NCBI GenBank assembly: GCA_944321525.1 | Contig: CALULQ010000005.1 | Span: forward strand, 62,001 to 126,000 | Reading direction: 5' to 3' | Origin: an uncultured Paraprevotella sp. | GTDB lineage: Bacteria; Bacteroidota; Bacteroidia; Bacteroidales; Bacteroidaceae | Length of the DNA stretch: 64,000 nucleotides | In this document: positions 43,067 through 53,733 of the stretch, piece by piece | Numbering within the stretch: position 1 is the stretch's first letter | Layout of the letters: the number at the start of each line of letters is the position of its first letter | Position numbers and translations under genes: made by a program | The notes under the pieces: model-generated | Database searches by the model: none | What the model was told of the DNA's origin: nothing | The model's input: only the letters and a program-made list of their open reading frames with translations

Positions 43067-43281
43067 CTAAGGAGACTTTCATGGTGGAAGAAATATCCAA
43101 GGATATTGTGCTTCTGTTGATGGTGGAGCATGGCATGAGTATGGAAGAAGCCATGCGCACGCTCTACACTTCGGACACTTATGGCCGTTTGTCCAATCCA
43201 CGCACGGGGCTTTATGCACAGAGCACGGCTTACGTGTATGAATATCTTGAAAAGGAACTGTCTACGGGCAAAATGGCTTAA
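43063..43281 (+). CDS. small DUF3791-like/unknown protein, third gene of cassette
   Basis: 72 residues. Its ATG overlaps the DUF3990 stop as ATGA. The sequence FMVEEISKDIVLLLMVEHGMSMEEAMRTLYTSD, then RTGLYAQSTAYVYEYLEKEL has two helices and a GLYxQS-x-YVYEYL motif. It is not similar enough to the first gene to be called a duplicate, but has the size and acidic character of such partners. Likely an antitoxin-like or regulatory partner of the DUF3990 protein. A terminator hairpin follows about 60 bases on. Confidence 0.65.
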   Translation: MTKETFMVEEISKDIVLLLMVEHGMSMEEAMRTLYTSDTYGRLSNPRTGLYAQSTAYVYEYLEKELSTGKMA

Positions 43282-43340
43282 TGGCAAGGCCGGGCTGGCC
43301 ATTGTTGTCATTGGCGGCCATGATTGTTTCTTTGTTGTAT

Positions 43341-43369
43341 GGGGGATGAGGGAACAGGCATCCCCCTTT
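43341..43369 (+). terminator. terminator of the DUF3791/DUF3990 cassette
   Basis: Perfect 8-bp arms GGGGGATG and CATCCCCC around a 10-base loop, followed by TTT. It lies 60 bases after the last gene. Confidence 0.75.
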
Positions 43370-43428
43370 CCTTCCTTCATCGCAGGCATCGGAGCTGCAT
43401 GCTTGCATGGAATCCCATGATTTGTTTT

Positions 43429-45723
43429 TTAACGTGCGGGACGGGCATAATGCCTTTCCTCATGCTCCGCCAGTTTCTCCCGTAGCGTCTTCAGGTTGTC
43501 TTTGATTCGGCGGATGTCGCTTTTGCCGAAGGTTTCTTCCATTTGCGCGATGGGCTCGATGTTGGCGATGCCCGACCAGGGGAGCCAGAGCCCGACGGAC
43601 CGGAAGGCCAAGTCGGCTATGTTGGTGGCTTCGGGCATGAACGCCCGGTATTTGTATCCCATCCGTCCGTCGAAGTCCGTACAACTTTTGGTGTTGTTTT
43701 GCAGGAAGAGTGCCATGTCCCGGTAAGTGTCTTTCCCGGTTGTGACGTACAGCTTATACATTTCATAATAGAGGTAAGCGATGAAGTTGTCGGCTCCGGA
43801 ATGTCCGGTGGAGATGATGGAAAATCCGGATGTCCCGCCATGTGCGAAAGGATTCCGGCGGCGGTCGGCCTCGCTCCGGTTGGGGACGGCGAAATCGTAG
43901 CAATACGCCCAACTCATGGCGCAACAAGCCGCGTGCTCCGCGGCTCTGAGATACTTTTTGTCGCGGCTCAGTCCGTATGCCGCGTTGAAACCATAGAGGG
44001 CGAATATGGCCGCTTCCTTGTCCACGGTGTTGGGGTTGTCGGGTGTCCCGCCCACATACTTTCCAAGTTTTTGGTATAGCTCCGTGTAGGAGAACTCGGC
44101 AGCTTTCAGTGCGGCGTTCCTGTAATCAATGTCTCCCGTTCGGTGATACATCTTGGCCAGGAAACGTATGGCGACGGGCGTGTTGAGTTTGGAATCCCCC
44201 CGTGTGTTGCGGTCGCCTCCGGTTTCCACGCTGCCGTCAGTCCGGTAGGCGCGGCGGAATGAACCGTCCGTTTCCTGTTTCGCTACAAGATGGCGGGCGG
44301 TTTTCTCCAATGCGGCTTCCCATTGCGGATGCGGCTGTCCGTAGGCTTCTGCCGTGCGGCAGGCGTCAAGCAAGCCTTCCATGCCGTCCACCATGCAGCG
44401 GAGGAAACAAGGATAATTCCGTCTTCTTCCGGCCAGTTCGTCGTTGGCCGGGTCCCACCATACGGTAGGGAAGTAGGTGTCCATGATGGAGGGCGATGTC
44501 CAGAAATCTATGATAGCTTCTCCTTGCTTCTTTGCTTTGCTGTCTTTGTGTTGCAGGCCAAACCGTAAAAGATGGTAGCCCACGGCGATTTGTTGTCCGA
44601 CGAAGCCCATCTGGAACGACACGCCTTCGCGGTTGGTGCCGTCGGGCAGGTCGAGCGACCAAGGCAGTCCGGCCGCCCGGATTTTCCCTGTTCCGTATAG
44701 CCGGCACTCGGAGCGGAAGATTTGCAGGTTGTAGGCATAGATGCTGTCCATGCAGATGTCGGCGATGGGCGGGCGCATTTGCGCGAAGGCTTGCAGGTAA
44801 GCGGCCTGCATCCCGTCCTGGAACGTGGCTTGCCGGTCGGGGAAGATAGACAGCGTGTATGCCTGTGTGGCTCCGGGTTGCAGCTTGTGGTAGCGGCCGT
44901 TCCATGGTGTCGGGGCTGCATTCCGTGGGCGTGGCTCGTAGCTTCTGGGCCCTTCGGCGCAAGGGAACCGGAAGTCGACGGACAGTACGGGGGAGAAGCA
45001 ATAGCCGATGGCGCCGAAGCGGATGTCGTTTCCGATGATGCCCGGCCGGCCACCGTTGGGCTGTCCTGCCGCGTCAATGTCGGGGTGGTGAAACAGTGAA
45101 ATCTGGAAGCCGCTGGCCGTGTCGCGCGCCATGGCCAGCGGGATGCCGGTGCGTGTTTCCTTCACGTACATGCGTTCCACGTCCAAGTCGGCCGCGATGG
45201 CCTGCGGGTGCATTTCTTCCGTGTTGCGGTAGAGGATGGAGGGGATGAAGTATTCATAGGCGGCGGGAGGGGGCGATGGCAGGCAGGAGCCGATGGAATA
45301 TGTGGTGGCAAACCCTTTCCCTTCTTCCTGCGTTTCCTGTATTTCCACTTTCCTGCGCAAGGTGAAGCCGCCTTCCGTTTCTTCGTATAAGTCTTCAAAC
45401 TCCACCGTTGTGCCTTGCGGCGTGCGGATTTTTCCGCTGGCCATGATGCCTTCGTCCGTGCTCTCCACAAGGGCATAGGCGGAACCGTAAGCCGTTTCCC
45501 CGCAGGGCACGGAAACTGCTTCCGGAGAGAAGAGGATAAGCTGCAAGGGACGGTTTTGGGCAAACAACATCTGCTTCCCATGGCAGATGCGGATGCCGTA
45601 GCCCTCCGGCTGTCGGGTAAATTCCAATCGGTAGTTTCGTGCCTTGAGCCGTAAGTCTTGTGCATCTGCTGCGGCTTGTCCGATGCAGGCCGTCAGGAGG
45701 AAAAGGAGGAGCCACTTTGCCAT
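43429..45723 (-). CDS. secreted six-hairpin glycosidase-like protein
   Basis: 764 residues with a signal peptide (MAKWLLLFLLTACIGQAAADA). The N-terminal about 300 residues form a beta-sandwich region (LRLKARNYRLEF, EGPRSYEPRPRN). The C-terminal about 420 residues are an alpha/alpha-barrel (PCFLRCMVDGMEGLLDACRTAEAYGQPHPQW, AVAIRFLAKMYHRTGDIDYRNAALKAAEFS-type repeats, GGTSGFSIISTGHSGADNFIAYLYYEMYKLY). This is the layout of several glycoside hydrolase and polysaccharide lyase families; no exact family was assigned. It is probably periplasmic or surface-exposed and glycan-directed. The last 48 codons exist again as a remnant at 42084. Confidence 0.68.
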   Translation of the reverse strand: MAKWLLLFLLTACIGQAAADAQDLRLKARNYRLEFTRQPEGYGIRICHGKQMLFAQNRPLQLILFSPEAVSVPCGETAYGSAYALVESTDEGIMASGKIRTPQGTTVEFEDLYEETEGGFTLRRKVEIQETQEEGKGFATTYSIGSCLPSPPPAAYEYFIPSILYRNTEEMHPQAIAADLDVERMYVKETRTGIPLAMARDTASGFQISLFHHPDIDAAGQPNGGRPGIIGNDIRFGAIGYCFSPVLSVDFRFPCAEGPRSYEPRPRNAAPTPWNGRYHKLQPGATQAYTLSIFPDRQATFQDGMQAAYLQAFAQMRPPIADICMDSIYAYNLQIFRSECRLYGTGKIRAAGLPWSLDLPDGTNREGVSFQMGFVGQQIAVGYHLLRFGLQHKDSKAKKQGEAIIDFWTSPSIMDTYFPTVWWDPANDELAGRRRNYPCFLRCMVDGMEGLLDACRTAEAYGQPHPQWEAALEKTARHLVAKQETDGSFRRAYRTDGSVETGGDRNTRGDSKLNTPVAIRFLAKMYHRTGDIDYRNAALKAAEFSYTELYQKLGKYVGGTPDNPNTVDKEAAIFALYGFNAAYGLSRDKKYLRAAEHAACCAMSWAYCYDFAVPNRSEADRRRNPFAHGGTSGFSIISTGHSGADNFIAYLYYEMYKLYVTTGKDTYRDMALFLQNNTKSCTDFDGRMGYKYRAFMPEATNIADLAFRSVGLWLPWSGIANIEPIAQMEETFGKSDIRRIKDNLKTLREKLAEHEERHYARPAR

Positions 45724-45886
45724 GATGCTGATGATTATTCTTGTTTTTCTTCAAAGTTGCTGATTTTATTTGATAAATCCAAGCCTTTAAGCGTATTATT
45801 TTGTGCTTGCGGAAAGACGGTTGCTTGCCTGAATCAAGAGCCCTGGCCGGCAGAAGGCGGACAACTGCCTTGCGGAGTTCCGGATT

Positions 45887-45948
45887 GTACTCTGCGGAGA
45901 GTACTCGAGTACTCTGCGGCAAGTACTCAAGTACGCTCCGCAAGGTAC
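45887..45948. repeat. modular palindromic intergenic repeat, copy D
   Basis: Three-spacer copy: TGTACT, spacer CTGCGGAG, AGTACTCGAGTACT, spacer CTGCGGCA, AGTACTCAAGTACG, inverted spacer CTCCGCAA, GGTAC. It lies in the 387-bp gap between divergent genes (45724-46110). It is bracketed by imperfect direct copies of a 45-bp AT-rich segment (45756-45800 and 46036-46080). The divergent position means it is not only a terminator. Confidence 0.85.
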
Positions 45949-46084
45949 GCTGGTGGACTCCGCGCGGCGCGGCGGGGATTTGCCCTCCTCCGAAAACTTT
46001 TGTCGGGCAGCCATGATTCCGTTTTTTCCTTCGCGGTTGATGATTTTATTCGGAAATCCCAAGCTTTAAAAGGAATAATAATCG

Positions 46085-46092
46085 TATCTTTG
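46085..46092 (+). promoter_or_regulatory. -7 promoter box of the DUF4375-smpB-metH operon
   Basis: TATCTTTG, an exact TAnnTTTG, 19 bases before ATG 46111. Confidence 0.6.
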
Positions 46093-46110
46093 CAAACTAA
46101 GAATCAAAGC

Positions 46111-46626
46111 ATGGAACAAAAAGCAATAACAATCAGCGACGCCCGGCTGCGCGAAGCGGCGGGGCAAGGGATGGACGAATTCCTGCAGGTCTTCATCGAC
46201 CGCTACAAGGAAGTCATCGGCGGGGAGTTGAACGCGGAGAACATGGGGATGCTCAACGGGGAGCAAATCTCCTTGCTGGCCTACTCCATCTTCCGCGAGG
46301 AAGTGATGGACGGAGGCTTCATCCAGTTGATTTATAACGGTTACGGCCCCTTCTTCTTCAACAACCCGTTTGCCAAGGCCATGCGGATGATGGGCGCCAC
46401 GGAACTGGCCAAGTTGGTGAACAAGGGCCATAAACTGTATGTCCGCCACAAGGAAGAGCTGACGCGCGAGCGTTCGGACGAGGACTTCATGGCCTTGTTC
46501 GAGGCTTATCCCAAGTTTGACGAGCTGGACGACAAGTTCGTGGAGATGGAAGAGGAGGTGACGGAGACCTTGGCGCGCTATGTAGATGAGCATCTCGAGC
46601 AGTTTGCCGAGATAGTGAAGGAGTAA
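46111..46626 (+). CDS. DUF4375 (DMP19-like) protein
   Basis: 171 residues from ATG 46111. An open frame extends upstream to 45658, but it crosses repeat D and the promoter, so it is rejected. Soluble and helical: [44 protein letters not shown] is characteristic of DUF4375, with [16 protein letters not shown] its core. Function is unknown. It is followed after 10 bases by smpB and is the first gene of this operon. Confidence 0.8.
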   Translation: MEQKAITISDARLREAAGQGMDEFLQVFIDRYKEVIGGELNAENMGMLNGEQISLLAYSIFREEVMDGGFIQLIYNGYGPFFFNNPFAKAMRMMGATELAKLVNKGHKLYVRHKEELTRERSDEDFMALFEAYPKFDELDDKFVEMEEEVTETLARYVDEHLEQFAEIVKE

Positions 46627-46636
46627 AGAAAAGGAA

Positions 46637-47107
46637 ATGGCAGAAAAGAAAAGCAAGACCAAATCGGTCAATATCAAGAACAAGCGGGCGTCGTTCGACT
46701 TCCTGCTGCTGGATAAATACACGGCCGGCATCGTGCTGACCGGAACGGAAATCAAGTCCATCAGGGCGGGCAAGGCCAGCCTGGTGGACACGTTTTGCTA
46801 TATCCACAACGGTGAGATATGGGTGAAGAACATGTACGTGGCGGAGTATTCATACGGGTCGTACAACAACCATACCACCCGCCGCGACCGCAAGCTGTTG
46901 CTCAACCGCAGCGAAATACGCAAGTTGCAGCAGGAGATGAAAGCCCCGGGCTTCTCCATAGTGCCCACGTTGCTCTTCATCGACGAGAACGGGCGGGCAA
47001 AACTGGACATCTACCTGTGCCGCGGCAAGAAGGAATACGACAAGCGGCAGACCCTGAAGGAGAAAGAAGACCGGCGCGAGATGGACCGCCAGATCAAAAG
47101 GTATTAG
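46637..47107 (+). CDS. smpB: SsrA-binding protein SmpB
   Basis: 156 residues, normal length. Family features are [64 protein letters not shown], and the basic C-terminal tail ([26 protein letters not shown]). SmpB binds tmRNA and places it in the A site of stalled ribosomes; the tail mimics mRNA downstream. The tmRNA gene itself was not found in this window. It lies between DUF4375 and metH, 14 bases before the latter. Confidence 0.97.
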   Translation: MAEKKSKTKSVNIKNKRASFDFLLLDKYTAGIVLTGTEIKSIRAGKASLVDTFCYIHNGEIWVKNMYVAEYSYGSYNNHTTRRDRKLLLNRSEIRKLQQEMKAPGFSIVPTLLFIDENGRAKLDIYLCRGKKEYDKRQTLKEKEDRREMDRQIKRY

Positions 47108-47121
47108 CAGTTTTTTTGAGG

Positions 47122-49904
<2,783 letters not shown>

Positions 49905-49908
<4 letters not shown>

Positions 49909-50552
49909 AACGCTATAAGACTTACGTTTTTGATTTTGACTATACGTTGGTGGACTCTTCGCGCGGCATCGTGACGTGTTTCCGCCATGTGCTGGACCGC
50001 CATGGCTATGCTGATGTGACGGAAATGTCCATCAAGCGCACCATCGGGAAGACATTGGAGCAGTCGTTCTCCATCCTGACGGGCATCAACGACATGGAGA
50101 CCCTGGCGGCTTACAAGCGCGAATACATGAAAGAAGCCGACACGCACATGACGGTCAACACCTTCCTTTTCCCCGAAACGGTGGAGGTGTTGCGCTCATT
50201 GAAAGCCGGCGGAGCGTCGCTGGGCATCGTTTCCACGAAGTTCCGCTATCGCATCCTTGACCTGTTGGAACAACGTGGCCAGACGGGCTTGGTGGATTTC
50301 ATCGTGGGCGGTGAGGACGTGCAGGCGCCCAAGCCCGCACCGGAGGGATTGCTGGCGGCCATCGCCCGTTCCGGACATGCGAAGCAGGACACCCTCTACA
50401 TTGGCGACAGCGTGGTGGATGCCGAAACGGCCCAGGCCGCCGGAGTGGACTTCGCCGGCGTGCTGCACGGCACGACTACCCGCGCCGAGCTGGCTGCCTA
50501 TCCCCACGTCGGTATCATGGACGACCTTCGCGGGCTTTTGCGGGAAGGTTGA
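49905..50552 (+). CDS. HAD-superfamily hydrolase (phosphoglycolate phosphatase/PpaX type)
   Basis: 215 residues. Motif I is DFDYTLVDSS with Asp10 (nucleophile) and Asp12. Motif II Ser/Thr is in GIVSTKFR, the motif III Lys in DVQAPKPAPEGL, and motif IV is YIGDSVVDAETAQAAG. The helical cap lies between residues 18 and 85, as in phosphoglycolate phosphatase and pyrophosphatase PpaX. It is a cytoplasmic phosphatase; the substrate is not settled by sequence. It overlaps the metH stop by 4 bases, so both are made together. Confidence 0.88.
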
Positions 50553-50854
50553 TTGCGGAAGAGAAAACGGGTGTGTAAGTTTGTGCGTTCCGTTCGCGGT
50601 TGAGCGTGCGGGATAGCTTGGCGTTTCATTTGTATGGTATTGGCTGACGAAACGACAGCCGTTTCCTTTGGTTTGCGAGTTTTTCCTTGAACTCTTTGTC
50701 GTTGCCCGGCTTCAGGCGTTCCTCTGTGCGCCATTTTGTTTTCCCATACGACAAGGTGCATTCAAAACGGCAAGTGGGGGAAAGAAGCAATGGCCTGCGC
50801 TTGGTGTGTCATGATTGTCTTCAAAAAGGAGAATGCTGTTGCAGGATATAAAAA

Positions 50855-50917
50855 AGTACTCTGCGGAAAGTACCGCAGTACTTTCCGCAGAGTATTCGAA
50901 TACTTTCCGCAGGTTAC
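50855..50917. repeat. modular palindromic intergenic repeat, copy E (diverged)
   Basis: AGTACT, spacer CTGCGGAA, AGTACCGCAGTACT, inverted spacer TTCCGCAG, AGTATTCGAATACT, inverted spacer TTCCGCAG, GTTAC. The palindromic 14-mers have changed in step on both arms (CTCGAG to TTCGAA, for example), so the pairing is preserved. It lies in the 403-bp gap 50553-50955 between the convergent HAD and lumazine synthase genes. Nothing else was seen in that gap. Confidence 0.8.
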
Positions 50918-50955
50918 TTTCTGACATTGCGGAGGGCCCGTAATGCCAAGCCCGC

Positions 50956-51450
50956 TTATTGTCTTATTTTTCGCCGATAGTCGACCATCTTAATGGCATC
51001 CACGGCACACTCGTCTCCTTTGTTGCCCAAGATGCCGCCGGCACGGTCCTGTGCCTGTTGCAGGTTGTTGCATGTGAGCAGTCCGTAGATGACGGGAATG
51101 TCGCCCGTGACGTTCAGTTCGGCCAATCCCTGTGTGGTGCCTTGGCAGATGTAGTCGAAGTGGGGCGTGTCTCCGCGGATGACGCAACCGATGGCGATGA
51201 CGGCATCCACTTTTCCGCTTTTCACCATTTGCGCGGCGCCGAAGATGAGCTCAAAGCTGCCGGGCACGGTTTTGATGAGAATGTCTTCCTCTTTCACCCC
51301 CTGCTTCAGCAAGGTGTCGTGTGCGCCCTGCAGCAGTGTGCCGGTGATGTTGTGGTTCCATTCGCTGACCACGATGCCAAACTTCATGCCTTTGGCCGAG
51401 GGTACGGCGGCAGGGTCGTAGTCGGACAAGTTGTGCAAAGCTGTAGCCAT
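50956..51450 (-). CDS. ribH: 6,7-dimethyl-8-ribityllumazine synthase
   Basis: 164 residues. Family marks are [61 protein letters not shown] with the active-site His, and [18 protein letters not shown]. It condenses a diaminouracil with dihydroxybutanone phosphate in riboflavin synthesis and forms large icosahedral or pentameric cages. No other rib genes are near, as is common in Bacteroidota. It follows the TPR membrane protein gene after 30 bases. Confidence 0.96.
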   Translation of the reverse strand: MATALHNLSDYDPAAVPSAKGMKFGIVVSEWNHNITGTLLQGAHDTLLKQGVKEEDILIKTVPGSFELIFGAAQMVKSGKVDAVIAIGCVIRGDTPHFDYICQGTTQGLAELNVTGDIPVIYGLLTCNNLQQAQDRAGGILGNKGDECAVDAIKMVDYRRKIRQ

Positions 51451-51480
51451 TTCCTTCCTCTCTCCTTTCCCGCGCGGCGG

Positions 51481-52158
51481 TTATTTGCTGGCGCGTTCGA
51501 TATATTTGTCAATGTCGGCATACTGCATGGAATTCACGTACTTCGACTTGATTTCGTTGTAGCATTCCAATGCCTTTTCCTTGTTGCCCTGCGATTCGAA
51601 GATTTCGCCGGCCTGGAGCAGGTAGAGCGGGCTAAGCGTGTTGTTGTCGGCCTTGCGTGCGGCTTCCAGCAGGGTGGCGGTAGCCTTGTCCAGCTGGTCC
51701 AATTCAGCATAGCAATTGCCCAGCGCCCCCCAGGCGGCGGGTGAAATCATGGCATCGCCACAATCCTTGAAGCCTTCCAGCCGGTTGACGGCTTCCTGAT
51801 ATTTTCCGGTCTTGGCATAGCTCAGCCCGGCGTAGAGTTGTGCCAGGTTGCCGGCCTTGGTGCTTGCGTAGTCGTCCGCGAGCTTCACGAATCCGGGGAA
51901 TCCCTGCCCGTCGCCGTTCAGGGCCTTCTCATAGTCGTCCGTGGCGAAATATTGCTGTCCTTTGAATATCAGTTCGTTTGCCTTTTCCTCGCGCGGCTTC
52001 GTCACGAAATTCCTGTAAAGGAAGTATCCGGCAACCAACACGATGATGGCAATGAATGCGTACATAATGGGCTTCTTGTATTTTTCGATGAAAGCCTCGG
52101 AAGAAATCAGCGTTTCTTCCACGTTCAGAGAGTCGCGATGTGTCTTTTTGTTCGTCAT
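51481..52158 (-). CDS. membrane-anchored TPR protein
   Basis: 225 residues from ATG 52158; an in-frame start ten codons earlier (52188) adds only a polar stretch. A single hydrophobic anchor, KKPIMYAFIAIIVLVAGYFLYRNFV, lies near residues 28-52 with a short cytoplasmic N-terminus. The rest contains tetratricopeptide-like helices (GQQYFATDDYEKAL, AQLYAGLSYAKTGKYQEAVNRL, AWGALGNCYAELDQLDKATATLLEAA, LQAGEIFESQGNKEKALECYNEI), so the protein would face the periplasm. It resembles YfgM-like envelope chaperone partners in layout. Function here is not established. Confidence 0.8.
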   Translation of the reverse strand: MTNKKTHRDSLNVEETLISSEAFIEKYKKPIMYAFIAIIVLVAGYFLYRNFVTKPREEKANELIFKGQQYFATDDYEKALNGDGQGFPGFVKLADDYASTKAGNLAQLYAGLSYAKTGKYQEAVNRLEGFKDCGDAMISPAAWGALGNCYAELDQLDKATATLLEAARKADNNTLSPLYLLQAGEIFESQGNKEKALECYNEIKSKYVNSMQYADIDKYIERASK

Positions 52159-52229
52159 TTTATTTGATGGTTTATTGTTATTTCCCAAGTTATTGGCCCG
52201 TTGCGGCAGACGCCACGGGGAAAGCGGAG

Positions 52230-52237
52230 CAAAAGTA
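52230..52237 (-). promoter_or_regulatory. -7 promoter box of the TPR-ribH operon
   Basis: The minus strand reads TACTTTTG, an exact TAnnTTTG, about 70 bases before ATG 52158. Confidence 0.55.
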
Positions 52238-52300
52238 GCTATTTTCTCTCGTTTGATGAAATTTATGGGCTATTATTTTTAAGGATTGATGGATAAACTT

Positions 52301-52308
52301 TAATTTTG
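52301..52308 (+). promoter_or_regulatory. -7 promoter box of recF
   Basis: TAATTTTG, an exact TAnnTTTG, 27 bases before ATG 52336. A TTTT at 52277-52280, 20 bases upstream, is a fair -33 element. Confidence 0.6.
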
Positions 52309-52335
52309 CAAGGCTAATCAAGGGGAAACCGACGG

Positions 52336-53433
52336 ATGATATTGAAGAAAATTTCTGTTTTGAATTATAAGAACATTGCGCAGGCCGAGTTGGAATTCTC
52401 GCCGAAGATGAATTGTTTCATCGGGCACAATGGTGTGGGGAAGACCAATTTGCTGGACGCCGTGTATTTCCTGTCGTTTTGCAAAAGCGCCACGAACGCC
52501 GTGGACTCGCAGGACATCCGGCATGGCGAAGAGTTTTTCATGCTGCAGGGAGAATATGAGCGCGAGAACGGGGAGCCGGAGGTGGTGTATTGCGGATTGA
52601 AGCGCAGGCAGAAGAAGAGTTTCAAGCGGAACAAGAAAGAATACAAGCGCCTGTCGGAGCACATTGGGCTGATTCCGCTCGTGCTGGTGACGCCCGCCGA
52701 CGCGGCTCTCATTGCCGGGGGCAGCGAGGAGAGGCGGCGCTTCATGGACATGGTCATCGTGCAATACGACCACGAATATCTCGAGGCGCTGACTCGTTAC
52801 AACAAGGCACTGCAGCAGCGTAATGTGTTGCTCAAGCAGGAAGAAGAGCCCGACGAGGAACTGATGCGGGTGTGGGAGGAAATGATGGCGCAGGAGGGCA
52901 CGACGATTTACGAGAAGCGCAAGGCGTATGTGGAGGAATTCATTCCCGTATTCCAGGACTTTTATTCCCGCATCTCGCAGGGAAAGGAAGAGGTGGGGCT
53001 GCAGTACGTGTCGCACGGACAGAGGGGCGACTTGCTGGAAGTCATACGCCGCGACCGGGCGAAAGACCGGGTCATGGGATATTCGCTGCACGGCATACAC
53101 AAGGATGACTTGGAGATGACGTTGGGCGGCTTCCCCATCAAGCGCGAAGGCTCGCAGGGGCAGAACAAAACCTACTTGATAGCCCTGAAACTGGCGCAGT
53201 TCGATTTCCTGCGCCGGACGGGGAGCCGCACCGTTCCGTTGCTCCTGCTGGACGACATATTCGACAAGCTCGATGCCGACCGCGTGGAACAGATTGTCAA
53301 GTTGGTTTCGGGAGAGCAGTTCGGGCAGATTTTCGTGACGGACACGAATCGTGACCATCTGGACCGAATCCTGGAGAAGATGGACAATGACTATAAACTA
53401 TTTTACGTGGAGAAGGGAGAAGTGAAGCCATGA
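52336..53433 (+). CDS. recF: DNA replication/repair protein RecF
   Basis: 365 residues. Walker A is GHNGVGKT at 30-37 (FIGHNGVGKTNLLDAVYFLSF), the ABC-like signature is REGSQGQNKTYLIALKLAQ, and Walker B is LLLLDDIFDKLD. The short lever helices between (YLEALTRYNKALQQRNVLL) fit RecF and not longer SMC proteins. It loads RecA at gaps with RecO and RecR. In contrast to many bacteria, dnaA and dnaN are not next to it; the RecF-DciA pair is common in Bacteroidota. The next gene overlaps its stop as ATGA. Confidence 0.95.
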   Translation: MILKKISVLNYKNIAQAELEFSPKMNCFIGHNGVGKTNLLDAVYFLSFCKSATNAVDSQDIRHGEEFFMLQGEYERENGEPEVVYCGLKRRQKKSFKRNKKEYKRLSEHIGLIPLVLVTPADAALIAGGSEERRRFMDMVIVQYDHEYLEALTRYNKALQQRNVLLKQEEEPDEELMRVWEEMMAQEGTTIYEKRKAYVEEFIPVFQDFYSRISQGKEEVGLQYVSHGQRGDLLEVIRRDRAKDRVMGYSLHGIHKDDLEMTLGGFPIKREGSQGQNKTYLIALKLAQFDFLRRTGSRTVPLLLLDDIFDKLDADRVEQIVKLVSGEQFGQIFVTDTNRDHLDRILEKMDNDYKLFYVEKGEVKP

Positions 53434-53720
53434 GGTGGAACAAGGCGGAAAGCATCGGCGACATCCTTCGGCAATATCTCAGGCAAGAAGGATTGGAAAC
53501 GCCACTGAACGAGACACGCATGGTGGCGGCATGGGCGGAAGTCATGGGGCCCGTTGTGGCCCGTTATACGGGCGATGCGTTCGTCAAGAACCAGACGTTG
53601 TACGTGCGTCTCAAATCGCCAGCCCTCAAAGCCAACCTGCTGATGAACCGCGAAGCGATTGTGCGCAAGCTGAACGGGCGCGTCGGGGCGCAGGTCATCC
53701 AGAACATCGTGTTCTGCTGA
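53430..53720 (+). CDS. DciA-like (DUF721) protein
   Basis: 96 residues of the DUF721/DciA N-terminal domain: SIGDILRQYLRQEGLETPLNETRMVAAWAEVMGPVVARYT, VKNQTLYVRLKSPALKANLLMN and QVIQNIVFC. DciA proteins help load or work with the replicative helicase DnaB in bacteria lacking DnaC. It overlaps the recF stop by 4 bases, so the pair is co-translated. It ends 13 bases before the convergent acyltransferase stop. Confidence 0.85.
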   Translation: MRWNKAESIGDILRQYLRQEGLETPLNETRMVAAWAEVMGPVVARYTGDAFVKNQTLYVRLKSPALKANLLMNREAIVRKLNGRVGAQVIQNIVFC

Positions 53721-53733
53721 GGCCGTTGTGCCG

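Noticed and set aside
45658..46110. Upstream extension of the DUF4375 frame
   Set aside because: It crosses repeat D and the -7 box at 46085, so it cannot be in the mature transcript.
46819..47121. Upstream extension of the metH frame through smpB
   Set aside because: It is the other-frame reading of smpB; homocysteine-domain similarity begins at ATG 47122.
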